Positions 34,040-41,874 of a stretch of DNA of 60,210 bases are shown here, piece after piece. Within the stretch, counting starts at the first letter, position 1. The number at the start of each line of letters is the position of its first letter. Source of the stretch: Clostridium drakei (GTDB taxonomy: Bacteria; Bacillota; Clostridia; Clostridiales; Clostridiaceae); contig NZ_JIBU02000015.1 of the NCBI RefSeq assembly GCF_000633595.2, positions 1 to 60,210 of the forward strand, written 5' to 3'. Made by a program: the position numbers and the translations under genes. Under the pieces are notes generated by a model. It searched no databases, was not told the DNA's origin, and was given only the letters and a program-made list of their open reading frames with translations.

Positions 34040-34769
34040 ACAGATTTTTGTAATAGCAAAACAGGAATTCAAAAGTCTTTTGAAAAATTGGATTACAATT
34101 ATTTGCATTATTACATTATTAATAGCACCTATTTTTGTATATAGTCCTATTGAAAGGAATGAACAATGGAATGTTCTATATGCTGCATATCAGTGTAATC
34201 ATGCATTAGTTATTTTAGGTGTTATGGTTATACCTATTATAGTTATGTCAGTTTACTATAAGGATGAAATAACAGAAATGCCAGTAATAATTTTTTCTCA
34301 GCATATTACAGGGAAAATATATGCTGTAGGTAAATTTTTAGGTGCCTACTGCTATTGCTTATTTTTCTGTATTTTAGAAAATGCAATATGGATGTTAATG
34401 CCTTTATATTTTAAGCAAACACCGTATTCACCAATTCCATTTTTTAAGTATTTTATACTTTATTCAGCAGCTTCGTATTTGGCAATGGCAGCCTTTGCGT
34501 ATTTCATTGACATTATGTTTAATATTAAGCCTTTAACCATATTTATTCCCATGATTTTATTTTTATGTTTAAGCGGTGACAATACTCCTAAAATTAGTTT
34601 AATGATATCTGGAATTTATATGGACAATTTGTATATAGGAAAGGCTCTTTCACCAGAAACTATAAATATCATTATGATAAACAGAACTTTTATAACAATT
34701 TTGGCTTTTGTATTAATTATAATTTCCATATTAAAATTTTCTACTGAAAAATTAATGAATAGAAGGTGA
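34032..34769 (+). CDS. ABC-2 type permease, six transmembrane segments
   Basis: 245-residue integral membrane protein with about six hydrophobic helices (WITIICIITLLIAPIFVY, LVILGVMVIPIIVMSVYY and others). No signature beyond ABC-2 permease topology. ATG 34032 is inside the end of the ATPase gene behind AAAGGGGAAAAG and is preferred to the in-frame ATG 34011. The next permease starts 4 nt after its stop. It probably pairs with that larger permease and the ATPase at 33137. Substrate unknown. Confidence 0.75.
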   Translation: MFKQIFVIAKQEFKSLLKNWITIICIITLLIAPIFVYSPIERNEQWNVLYAAYQCNHALVILGVMVIPIIVMSVYYKDEITEMPVIIFSQHITGKIYAVGKFLGAYCYCLFFCILENAIWMLMPLYFKQTPYSPIPFFKYFILYSAASYLAMAAFAYFIDIMFNIKPLTIFIPMILFLCLSGDNTPKISLMISGIYMDNLYIGKALSPETINIIMINRTFITILAFVLIIISILKFSTEKLMNRR

Positions 34770-34773
34770 TCTC

Positions 34774-36264
34774 ATGATTTTAAAATATCATTTAAAGCAG
34801 CAGTCCAGGATTATGTTTGGGCTTGCAGCAACATTTATGCTAATAGTTTTAGTATTTAATCTGTGTAATATGGTTAAAGAATGGTATGTGATGGATTCTA
34901 TAATAGCTCTTTTACCTGTATTTTTTTCTGGAAATATTTTTTCTAGTGAAATTGAAAATGGAACGGATTTTCTCATTTTTACATCAAGGACTCCTAAATA
35001 TAAGATATTGATACAAAAATATATATCAACTTGGGTAGTATCCGAAATTGTACTTGCTGGTATATATACCTCTGCTGTGATTATGGGCTTTGAAAAATCT
35101 TTCTTTGGTTTTATAGCATTAATGTTATATTCAACTATATTAAGTTTAATAGCACTTCTGTTTAGTAATATTACAGGAAAAACTTTAATTGGGTATGGTG
35201 CAGCTTTAAGTTTATGGTCTTTAGAGATGATGTTAAATATTAACTGGCATGAAAGTCATCCACTATTAGCACTTAATATAAATTTACTGGAAAAGTCAGT
35301 TCAAGTTTGGTCAAATATATTATTTATGACTGTATTAATAGTTATATTTATGATTTTAAATCTTTTTCTTATAAGTAAAGGTGAGCATTTAAGAAAAAGT
35401 CTTATATATAAAGGTACATCAGCTGTAATTATAATCTCTTTAATTTGCTTATTTTCATACAATTACTTTTTTTCAAAAATGGAGTTTTGGAAGGATAACA
35501 ATTGGAAGGTTTTACAGGGAGAAAATATCAATTTGCACTATAAAAATTTGGATAACAAGCGTGGAGAAGAATTATTTAGAACATGTAATGCAGAAGCAGC
35601 AAGTCTTGAAAATATGTTTCATGAAAATATATGCTTAAGTGAATTTTATACATTTAATTTAAAACAAAAAAACTCATTGGAAAAAAGTTATATGAATAAT
35701 GCATATATAATGCCTATAAAATCTTTGAAATCCTTTAATAATGTTGATTATGAAGGAGAGTATTGGTATGAAAGTATAGGGAAAATTTTAATGGAACCAA
35801 TATTTAAAAATGTTAAAAACACTAAGGAAAATGAAATATTAAAAGATGCATGGGAAAATTACATTTATAGTTTGTATATAAGCCCTAATATAGAAGGTAA
35901 ATTGAAGGAAAATACTATGATTGTTCAACCTATATATTTAACTAAAGAAGAGTATGAAAAACAATTGGAAGAGGATTTGAAAAGTTTTAAGGAAAGCGAA
36001 AAAGAAAAACATGGGCTGTATAGTTTAGATACTATATCCAAGGTTTTATTGTATAAACTAGATAAAGAAAATCACGAAAACATGATAAAGCTTCTAAAAG
36101 ATATACAGCACAGTGAAAGAAGTGTTTCTTATGATGATATAGAAAATATTATAAAAAAGTATTATAAGAGTAATTCTGTAGATGAAGTTCTAAAAATTTA
36201 TAATGAAGTTAAAATTTATCATCAAAAGTATTATAATAACAGAGGAGTAGTAGAGGGGGATTAA
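34774..36264 (+). CDS. ABC permease with C-terminal peptidase-MA-like extracytoplasmic domain
   Basis: 496-residue protein in two parts. Residues 1-230 form six membrane helices of ABC-2 type. Residues from about 245 to the end are soluble, begin NINLHYKNLDNKRGEELFR and resemble in layout the gluzincin/peptidase-MA domains fused to some ABC permeases. No HExxH zinc motif is present; the segment where it might be expected reads YWYESIGKILMEPIF, so if related it is a dead peptidase used for binding. This relation is inference. AGGTG before the ATG, 4-nt gap to the upstream permease. Confidence 0.6.
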   Translation: MILKYHLKQQSRIMFGLAATFMLIVLVFNLCNMVKEWYVMDSIIALLPVFFSGNIFSSEIENGTDFLIFTSRTPKYKILIQKYISTWVVSEIVLAGIYTSAVIMGFEKSFFGFIALMLYSTILSLIALLFSNITGKTLIGYGAALSLWSLEMMLNINWHESHPLLALNINLLEKSVQVWSNILFMTVLIVIFMILNLFLISKGEHLRKSLIYKGTSAVIIISLICLFSYNYFFSKMEFWKDNNWKVLQGENINLHYKNLDNKRGEELFRTCNAEAASLENMFHENICLSEFYTFNLKQKNSLEKSYMNNAYIMPIKSLKSFNNVDYEGEYWYESIGKILMEPIFKNVKNTKENEILKDAWENYIYSLYISPNIEGKLKENTMIVQPIYLTKEEYEKQLEEDLKSFKESEKEKHGLYSLDTISKVLLYKLDKENHENMIKLLKDIQHSERSVSYDDIENIIKKYYKSNSVDEVLKIYNEVKIYHQKYYNNRGVVEGD

Positions 36265-36349
36265 TATAGGAAGTCAATAATACAATTAGTTAACTCAACT
36301 TTTTTACAAAAAATAAATCAAATAAGTGTACAAAGGTATAGGAAGTGAT

Positions 36350-37216
36350 ATGTTGAAATTTGAAACAAAAAATCTTAATAAGAATTATGGTAAAAATGTT
36401 GCTTTAAATAATATATCCTTAACATTAAAAAATGGCATTATAGGAATTTTAGCACCTAATGGAGCTGGTAAAACTACACTTCTTAGAATTTTAGCTACTA
36501 TAAGTGCTCCAAACAGTGGAAATATATATTTTAATGGAAAAGATATATTTGAAATGGGAAAAGGTTATAGAGACATTATAGGATATTTACCTCAGGATTT
36601 TGGGGTATATCCTAATCAAACTGCAGAGAAGTTTCTAAGGTATTTTTCTGTTTTAAAGGGAATAAGTAAAGAAAAAATAGATTATAAAATAGATGAAATT
36701 TTGGACATTGTATCTCTTTCGCATGTAAAGAAAAAGAAATTAAAGACATTTTCAGGAGGTATGAAAAAGAGAATAGGAATTGCACAAGCGCTTTTAAATG
36801 ATCCTAAAATATTAATTTTGGATGAGCCTACAGCTTCTCTAGATCCAGATGAGAGAATAAAATTTAGAGATTTTTTAATTACAATAAGCAAAAGCAGGTT
36901 GGTTATTTTATCAACTCATATTGTATCAGATTTAGAAGCAGCAGCTACAGATATAGTATTTATGAGAGAAGGACAGGTTATTTCGCATATATCACCTGAA
37001 GAAGCTTTATCAGAATTAGAAGGCAAAGTTTATGAAGTATTGACAAGTTTGGAAATGGTACCTAAGCTAAAAAAGAAATATATTGTAAGTCACAGCATGA
37101 ATAAAAAAAGTGGTATAGCAGTTAGAATATTAGGTGATAAGCCAGAAGAAAAGTCAACAATGGTAGAGCCAAATTTAGAAGATGTTTATACTTATTATTA
37201 TCAAATAAAGTCTTGA
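36350..37216 (+). CDS. ABC transporter ATP-binding protein
   Basis: 288-residue ABC ATPase: Walker A APNGAGKTT (about 36-44), GYLPQDFGVYP Q-loop, signature FSGGMKKR, Walker B ILILDEPTASLDP, switch STHIVSD. The ATG at 36350 follows AGGAAG; the ORF is open from a GTG at 36326. Very like the ATPase at 33137 in length and motifs. Probably drives the permease at 37420. An 85-nt gap separates it from the preceding permease. Repeat D lies between it and the next gene. Confidence 0.88.
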   Translation: MLKFETKNLNKNYGKNVALNNISLTLKNGIIGILAPNGAGKTTLLRILATISAPNSGNIYFNGKDIFEMGKGYRDIIGYLPQDFGVYPNQTAEKFLRYFSVLKGISKEKIDYKIDEILDIVSLSHVKKKKLKTFSGGMKKRIGIAQALLNDPKILILDEPTASLDPDERIKFRDFLITISKSRLVILSTHIVSDLEAAATDIVFMREGQVISHISPEEALSELEGKVYEVLTSLEMVPKLKKKYIVSHSMNKKSGIAVRILGDKPEEKSTMVEPNLEDVYTYYYQIKS

Positions 37217-37240
37217 AGAAGGTAATTATATGATAAATAA

Positions 37241-37395
37241 ACTTCATTAGATCAAGTGATTCCTAGACTCAAGTGAAGTTTGCCTGTGAGAAATGCCTCT
37301 CTACATATGAGTCTTAGAAGAACTTATAAGTGGTGTAAAGTAGCTATCACATACTTGAGAAGATGGGGAAATTGGAAATGGTAGCGGTTAGATAA
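37241..37395 (+). repeat. Repeat D (copy 2) with mini-ORF MVAVR
   Basis: 37251-37274 matches 3850-3873 with one mismatch. The block at 37378-37395 encodes ATG GTA GCG GTT AGA TAA, paralleling MVAIG at 3887. Between them are about 100 nt absent from copy 1, including a small stem ACTTCA/TGAAGT around the first block. Located in the 5' region of the permease at 37420. Confidence 0.5.
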
Positions 37396-37419
37396 ATAGT
37401 TTTAATTAGGAGAAATGTA

Positions 37420-38406
37420 ATGTTTTTAAATGTATATAAAGCTGAACTTTATAAAATAGTAACATCCTACAGATTCAAATTGGCTTTAATAGCAATACTT
37501 ATTTTATCAGCCTATAATATTTTAAGTGAGTATAGAAAGTTTCCAAATTATAACTCTATATATGAGGCTAATAAGAAATCATATAGTACTAAAATTGATG
37601 GCTATAGAAAAAATTTAGAGGAATTAAACAATGGAGTTCATTCAGCGTTTTATGATAATGCTACGCCTAATGAACTGAAAACAGAGAAGTATATAGATAA
37701 GTTTTATTTACAGTTTTATGAAAATCATAAAATCCCATCACCTAAAAAAAATTTTTCCTGCTCTTTATATAAGTGTATTTTTGACTATTATTACTGGCTT
37801 CCTATAATGTTTTTATTTTGTTGTGATATTGTATGCATTGAAAGAAAAAGAAATATTATAGAAATGCAGTTTTCTTCATATGTGAGTAGGGGTACTTTAT
37901 ATCGTTCAAAATATATGGCTATATTAACAGCTATGGGTTTGATATTTCTTTCTAATTTATTATTTTCTTTTATTTTCAGTGGGTGCTTAATGGGGTTTTC
38001 AGATTTATCTGGTTCAATGAGATCTATATTAGAATATGGGGATGCGGTGGTAGAGAGAAGTATAAAGGAATTATTATTATTAAAAATTGCTTTTGCATTT
38101 ATAATTTGTGTATCAGCAGCAGTAATGTTTATTTTTATTTCAACAGTTGCTAGAGATGTTGTAACTTCTTATATAATAGGAGCACTAATGGTAGTTAATG
38201 CAGCTCCTTTCTATTTCACCATAGAAAATGGAATAGGTTTTTCTAAATATTTTTTTATTTCATTTTATTATGTAAGTGAGTCGTACATAAGAGGAGAGCC
38301 TACTTATAATATAAAAATTGGACTAGCTACTTTTTTTATTCAAAATGTTATTTTATATTTATTAGGAATTCATATTTATAAGAGTATAGAATCAGGTGGA
38401 AATTAA
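37420..38406 (+). CDS. ABC transporter permease
   Basis: 328-residue membrane protein. TM1 lies near residues 18-35 (RFKLALIAILILSAYNIL), a large extracytoplasmic loop of about 90 residues follows, and five further helices occupy the C-terminal half (LPIMFLFCCDIVCIERKR, LIFLSNLLFSFIFSGCLM). This is the topology of ABC-2 permeases with a big first loop. AGGAG precedes the ATG. Probably the partner of the ATPase at 36350. Followed directly by a decayed acetyltransferase fragment. Substrate unknown. Confidence 0.72.
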   Translation: MFLNVYKAELYKIVTSYRFKLALIAILILSAYNILSEYRKFPNYNSIYEANKKSYSTKIDGYRKNLEELNNGVHSAFYDNATPNELKTEKYIDKFYLQFYENHKIPSPKKNFSCSLYKCIFDYYYWLPIMFLFCCDIVCIERKRNIIEMQFSSYVSRGTLYRSKYMAILTAMGLIFLSNLLFSFIFSGCLMGFSDLSGSMRSILEYGDAVVERSIKELLLLKIAFAFIICVSAAVMFIFISTVARDVVTSYIIGALMVVNAAPFYFTIENGIGFSKYFFISFYYVSESYIRGEPTYNIKIGLATFFIQNVILYLLGIHIYKSIESGGN

Positions 38407-38407
38407 T

Positions 38408-38488
38408 GAGGAAGCTCATAAGTTTTATGATGCCATTGGACTAAAACACAAGAGTACATGTATGGAGTTTAAATTAAATGGGGGTTAG
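38408..38488 (+). pseudogene. Remnant of a GNAT acetyltransferase (C-terminal fragment)
   Basis: The frame reads EEAHKFYDAIGLKHKSTCME then FKLNGG and stop. This is the usual C-terminal helix and strand of GNAT N-acetyltransferases (AHKFYEAIGF-type). No start or upstream domain is present, because the permease stop lies just before it. Too short to be functional; a scar of an ancestral gene in this position. Confidence 0.65.
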
Positions 38489-38510
38489 TATGTAAATAAG
38501 AAAGAACATA

Positions 38511-38572
38511 AAAAGAAAGGAAGTGAATTTTAGTGAAGTTCTGGTATTTGGATGAATCACTAAAAATAAATT
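38511..38572 (+). repeat. SD-hairpin-start cassette E, copy 2
   Basis: AAAGGAAGTGAA (Shine-Dalgarno at 38518-38523), stem TTTTAGTGA (38528-38536), TCACTAAAA (38557-38565), ATAAATT and ATG 38573. GGAAG is 54 nt from the ATG in the linear RNA and 11 nt if the hairpin is closed. No other ribosome site lies near the ATG. Confidence 0.8.
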
Positions 38573-39136
38573 ATGGATTCTATAAGTGATGAAGAGCTAT
38601 TTGAAGAAATTAAAGAAGGCAAAAATCAAAATATGGAATCTATTGTAGCACGTTATTATAAAATTATTTTTAGATATATATATAATAAGATAAATGATTA
38701 TCATATGGCACAAGATTTGTGTCAGGAAGTGTTCTGCAAGATTTATGAAAAAAGAAAAAGTTATTCGAAAGAATATTTATTTAAGCCTTGGTTATATAAA
38801 ATTGCATATAATTCCATTATTGATTATACTAGAGGAAAAACTTATAGAAATAGAAATAAAGTTACGGTTTTAGATGAGAATATAAAAGAAAAAACTAATG
38901 TTATTGAGTATAAGCTTTTTAATAATAATATAGATGATATGCTTGAAGGACTTAGTGATGCTCAAAAGGAAGTAGTAAAGCTTAGATTTTGTGAACAGCT
39001 ATCCATTGAGGATATTGCTATTATTACTGATAGTAACATAAATACAGTAAAAAGCAGGTTATATCAAGGTATAAAGTTAATAAAGAGCAGACTGAATAAA
39101 GTAGGAGGTGGTCTAGATGAAGCAAAATCTCAATAA
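38573..39136 (+). CDS. ECF-like RNA polymerase sigma factor
   Basis: 187-residue sigma-70-family protein. Region 2 at about 20-85 (DYHMAQDLCQEVFCKIYEKR, FKPWLYKIAYNSIIDYTRGK), region 4 at about 120-175 (LSDAQKEVVKLRFCEQLSIE, SNINTVKSRLYQGIKLIKS). The ATG is preceded by cassette E rather than a normal ribosome site. It overlaps the next gene by 20 nt, so the two are coupled and the partner is likely its regulator. It follows the ABC cluster on the same strand. Confidence 0.88.
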   Translation: MDSISDEELFEEIKEGKNQNMESIVARYYKIIFRYIYNKINDYHMAQDLCQEVFCKIYEKRKSYSKEYLFKPWLYKIAYNSIIDYTRGKTYRNRNKVTVLDENIKEKTNVIEYKLFNNNIDDMLEGLSDAQKEVVKLRFCEQLSIEDIAIITDSNINTVKSRLYQGIKLIKSRLNKVGGGLDEAKSQ

Positions 39137-39968
39137 AAATATTTTAAAAGATATAGAGCATGAAAATGCAGATGAAGAAATAAGTTTACAGGATATTGAT
39201 GACATTGAAGCTTTTTTTAGTAAACAGCCTGAAATAGAAACACCAAAAAACTTGTTTAATAATATAATGGGGGCAGTGGAGCTTAAGTATGAGGAAGAAA
39301 ACGTTCAAGAGACATATGGCAAGGAAAATGCATGTAGCAGCATAAAAAAATTGCTGCTTAATATAACGCATCAAATTTCACTTTTTGATGAAAGATTTTG
39401 GCTAGCTTCATTTATTATATTGGCATTAGGATATATAATTTTAAGAAATCCTGAAGGATTCAGTTTTATGCTCATAGCACCTATAGTTTCTATTCTATCC
39501 ATATATTATTTGTACAGAGGTAGTTATTATAATATGCTTGAAATGGAAATGGCCTGTAAATATTCACTGTATGAAATTACATTAGCAAGAACTGTTATAA
39601 TACTTGTATATAATATAGCTTTTGTAACTGCTATGACAGTTATTAATTATATAATGTGGCAGGTTAATATGTGGACTTTTTTAATTTTAACTTGGCTTTC
39701 TCCACTTTTAATATCTTATTGTATTGCACTTTACTTTTTCTATAAAAAAGGAACAATTCATAGTGTTATAGCAAATGTAAGTGTTTGGTTCATTTATAGC
39801 ATAATGCTTAAGGGATTTTCGAAAATTAATTATAGTAGTGGAGATCTTGAAAAAGTAATCCAAATGCATAATAATTTAAATTATGTTATTGTAAACTTAA
39901 TATTGATTTTAATTTCAGGGATTATGCTTTATAATATATTGAAAAGTATGAAAAAAACCTATGGATAA
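39117..39968 (+). CDS. Polytopic membrane protein, putative anti-sigma factor
   Basis: 283 residues: a cytosolic N-terminus of about 90 residues, acidic at first (EHENADEEISLQDIDDIEAF), then about six membrane helices (FWLASFIILALGYIIL, MLIAPIVSILSIYYLY and others) with short loops. No recognised domain or zinc motif. Because it overlaps the sigma gene by 20 nt, a role as membrane anti-sigma factor is inferred. A transporter-like function is the alternative. AGGAGGTG lies before the ATG. Confidence 0.55.
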   Translation: MKQNLNKNILKDIEHENADEEISLQDIDDIEAFFSKQPEIETPKNLFNNIMGAVELKYEEENVQETYGKENACSSIKKLLLNITHQISLFDERFWLASFIILALGYIILRNPEGFSFMLIAPIVSILSIYYLYRGSYYNMLEMEMACKYSLYEITLARTVIILVYNIAFVTAMTVINYIMWQVNMWTFLILTWLSPLLISYCIALYFFYKKGTIHSVIANVSVWFIYSIMLKGFSKINYSSGDLEKVIQMHNNLNYVIVNLILILISGIMLYNILKSMKKTYG

Positions 39969-39993
39969 AATCACTTAAGAAGGGGAGGGTATT

Positions 39994-40593
39994 ATGGATA
40001 ATAGGGAATTTTTCAACAACCTAGCAGAAAAGTGGGACAGCATGTGTTGTCATCCAGGAGAAAAAGTTAATCATGTTTTTGATAAAATTAAATTAGAAAA
40101 AGGAAATCATGTTCTTGATATAGGAAGTGGTACAGGCATAATTATACCTTATATTGAGAAAGAAATTGGTGAAAGTGGAAAACTAGTAGCTTTAGATTTG
40201 TCTGAAAAAATGATAGAAGTATCCAAGAAAAAGAATGATTATAAAAATTTGAGTTTTTATGTAGGAGATTTTAATTCTTATAACCCTTTGGAAAAATATG
40301 ATTGTATAATAGCTTATTCATGTTATCCTCATTTTAATGATAGGGAAGCTTTTTTTAAAAAAGCAAATTTTATTCTTAAGAAAGGTGGAAAAGCAGTTAT
40401 TGCTCATATTGAAAGTAGGGAAAAAATAAACAGCAGACATAATGGAATAGAAGATCATATTCATTCTAATGACCTTGTGGAGGTAAATGAAACTTCTAAA
40501 ATTATGAATGAACATGGATTTAATATAATATATACTGAGGATAATAGCGAATATTATATATGTATTGGCGAAAAATCAAAGGAACTATATTAG
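39994..40593 (+). CDS. Class I SAM-dependent methyltransferase
   Basis: 199-residue methyltransferase. SAM-binding motif I is VLDIGSGTGIIIPYI (about residues 35-49), motif II is in LVALDLSEKMIEVSKK, and FILKKGGKAVIAHI is the usual strand after the substrate cleft. It starts with EFFNNLAEKWDSMCCHPGEK, an N-terminus seen in small methyltransferases linked to metal or corrinoid metabolism, though no such genes are near. GGGGAGGG before the ATG. Last gene of the ABC/sigma segment, ending at a bidirectional terminator. Substrate unknown. Confidence 0.82.
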   Translation: MDNREFFNNLAEKWDSMCCHPGEKVNHVFDKIKLEKGNHVLDIGSGTGIIIPYIEKEIGESGKLVALDLSEKMIEVSKKKNDYKNLSFYVGDFNSYNPLEKYDCIIAYSCYPHFNDREAFFKKANFILKKGGKAVIAHIESREKINSRHNGIEDHIHSNDLVEVNETSKIMNEHGFNIIYTEDNSEYYICIGEKSKELY

Positions 40594-40614
40594 TAAAAGA
40601 ATCACTTGATATGT

Positions 40615-40656
40615 AAAATAGCTCTGCACTTAAGCTCATTGGTGCAGAGCTATTTT
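40615..40656. terminator. Bidirectional terminator
   Basis: AAAATAGCTCTGCAC (40615-40629) pairs with GTGCAGAGCTATTTT (40642-40656), 15 bp, between the convergent methyltransferase and M20 genes. Confidence 0.88.
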
Positions 40657-40660
40657 TAAT

Positions 40661-41827
40661 CTATTTTAAATAATCTAATGCTACTTGAACATAAGCAGCA
40701 ACACCTATAGGTAAAGCATCCTCATCAACTTTAAAATGGTTAGAATGATGTGAATAACAGCAGTCCTTAGCTTCATTACGACATCCTAGAAGTAATAGAG
40801 CTCCAGGAACTTGTTCAAGGTATGCAGAGAAATCTTCTGATCCCATAACTTTTTCAAATTCAGGAATATTTTCTTCTCCTACTAATTTAGTTAAAGAGTT
40901 TTTAACCAATCTTGCTGATTTTACATCATTTATTGTAGGTGCGCAGATAAAATCATAGCTAAATTCATAATCACAATTATAGCCTTTGCATATGTTCTTA
41001 ACCATATCTTCAATCCATTTAGGCATTTTTTTGCGGTTATCAGCACTAAAAGCCCTATTCATTCCAGTCATCTCTACAGTACCAGGAGTTACATTAAAAC
41101 GCTCTCCTCCTTTTATAGTGCCAATGTTGATTACAATAGGTGATCTAACATCATTAAATCTACTTACTAAGGTTTGAACACCTTGTATTACAGCTGCAGC
41201 ACAAGTTACTGCGTCTACTCCCTGCCATGGAGATGAACCGTGACATGATTTACCTTTTATAGTAAGATTCCATATGTCTCCAGAAGCCATCATTGGACCT
41301 TCTTTAATGGAAACTTTTCCTACAGGTACATCTGACCATATATGCATTCCAAATATAAAATCCACATCAGGATTTTTTAAAACCCCACCTTTGATCATTT
41401 GGTTAGCTCCATCAGCGACTTCTTCTGCAGGCTGAAATATAAACTTAACAGTTCCTTTTAACTCAGCTTTCATTTCAGATAAAAGTTTAGCTGCTCCAAG
41501 AAGCATTGAAACATGGCAGTCATGTCCACATCCATGCATAAACCCTGGATTTTCTGAAGTAAATGGAAGACCTGTATCCTCAGTAACAGATAATCCATCC
41601 ATGTCAGCACGTAATGCTATAACATTTCCTTTTTTTTCTCCATTTAATGTACCTAAAACACCGGTTTCGCCTATGTGAGATACTTCTATTCCAAGGTTAG
41701 CTAATTCTTCTGCAATAATTTTAGAAGTTCTAAATTCTTTAAAGGATGGTTCAGGGTGTCTATGAAAATCTCTTCTAAATTTTAAAACCCAATCTTGTAT
41801 ATTTTTTGCTTTTTCTAATGTATTCAT
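40661..41827 (-). CDS. M20 family metallo-amidohydrolase (N-acyl-L-amino acid hydrolase-like)
   Basis: 388-residue M20D-type amidohydrolase (hippurate/N-acetyl amino acid hydrolase group) that frees amino acids from N-acyl derivatives. Visible: FRRDFHRHPEPSFKEFRTS at the N-terminus, metal-site residues in RADMDGL and GCGHDCH, QPAEEVADGA with the catalytic Glu, GMHIWSD, and the C-terminal MGSEDFSAYL with a metal-binding Glu. ATG 41827 was chosen with AGGAGG 7 nt upstream (TTG 41830 lies just before). It follows the transporter gene on the same strand, 47 nt apart, so uptake and hydrolysis of an acylated amino acid is a reasonable inference. Confidence 0.9.
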   Translation of the reverse strand: MNTLEKAKNIQDWVLKFRRDFHRHPEPSFKEFRTSKIIAEELANLGIEVSHIGETGVLGTLNGEKKGNVIALRADMDGLSVTEDTGLPFTSENPGFMHGCGHDCHVSMLLGAAKLLSEMKAELKGTVKFIFQPAEEVADGANQMIKGGVLKNPDVDFIFGMHIWSDVPVGKVSIKEGPMMASGDIWNLTIKGKSCHGSSPWQGVDAVTCAAAVIQGVQTLVSRFNDVRSPIVINIGTIKGGERFNVTPGTVEMTGMNRAFSADNRKKMPKWIEDMVKNICKGYNCDYEFSYDFICAPTINDVKSARLVKNSLTKLVGEENIPEFEKVMGSEDFSAYLEQVPGALLLLGCRNEAKDCCYSHHSNHFKVDEDALPIGVAAYVQVALDYLK

Positions 41828-41874
41828 CAAAAGTCCTCCTCTATATTTATAATCGAAAAATTCAGATAATTATA

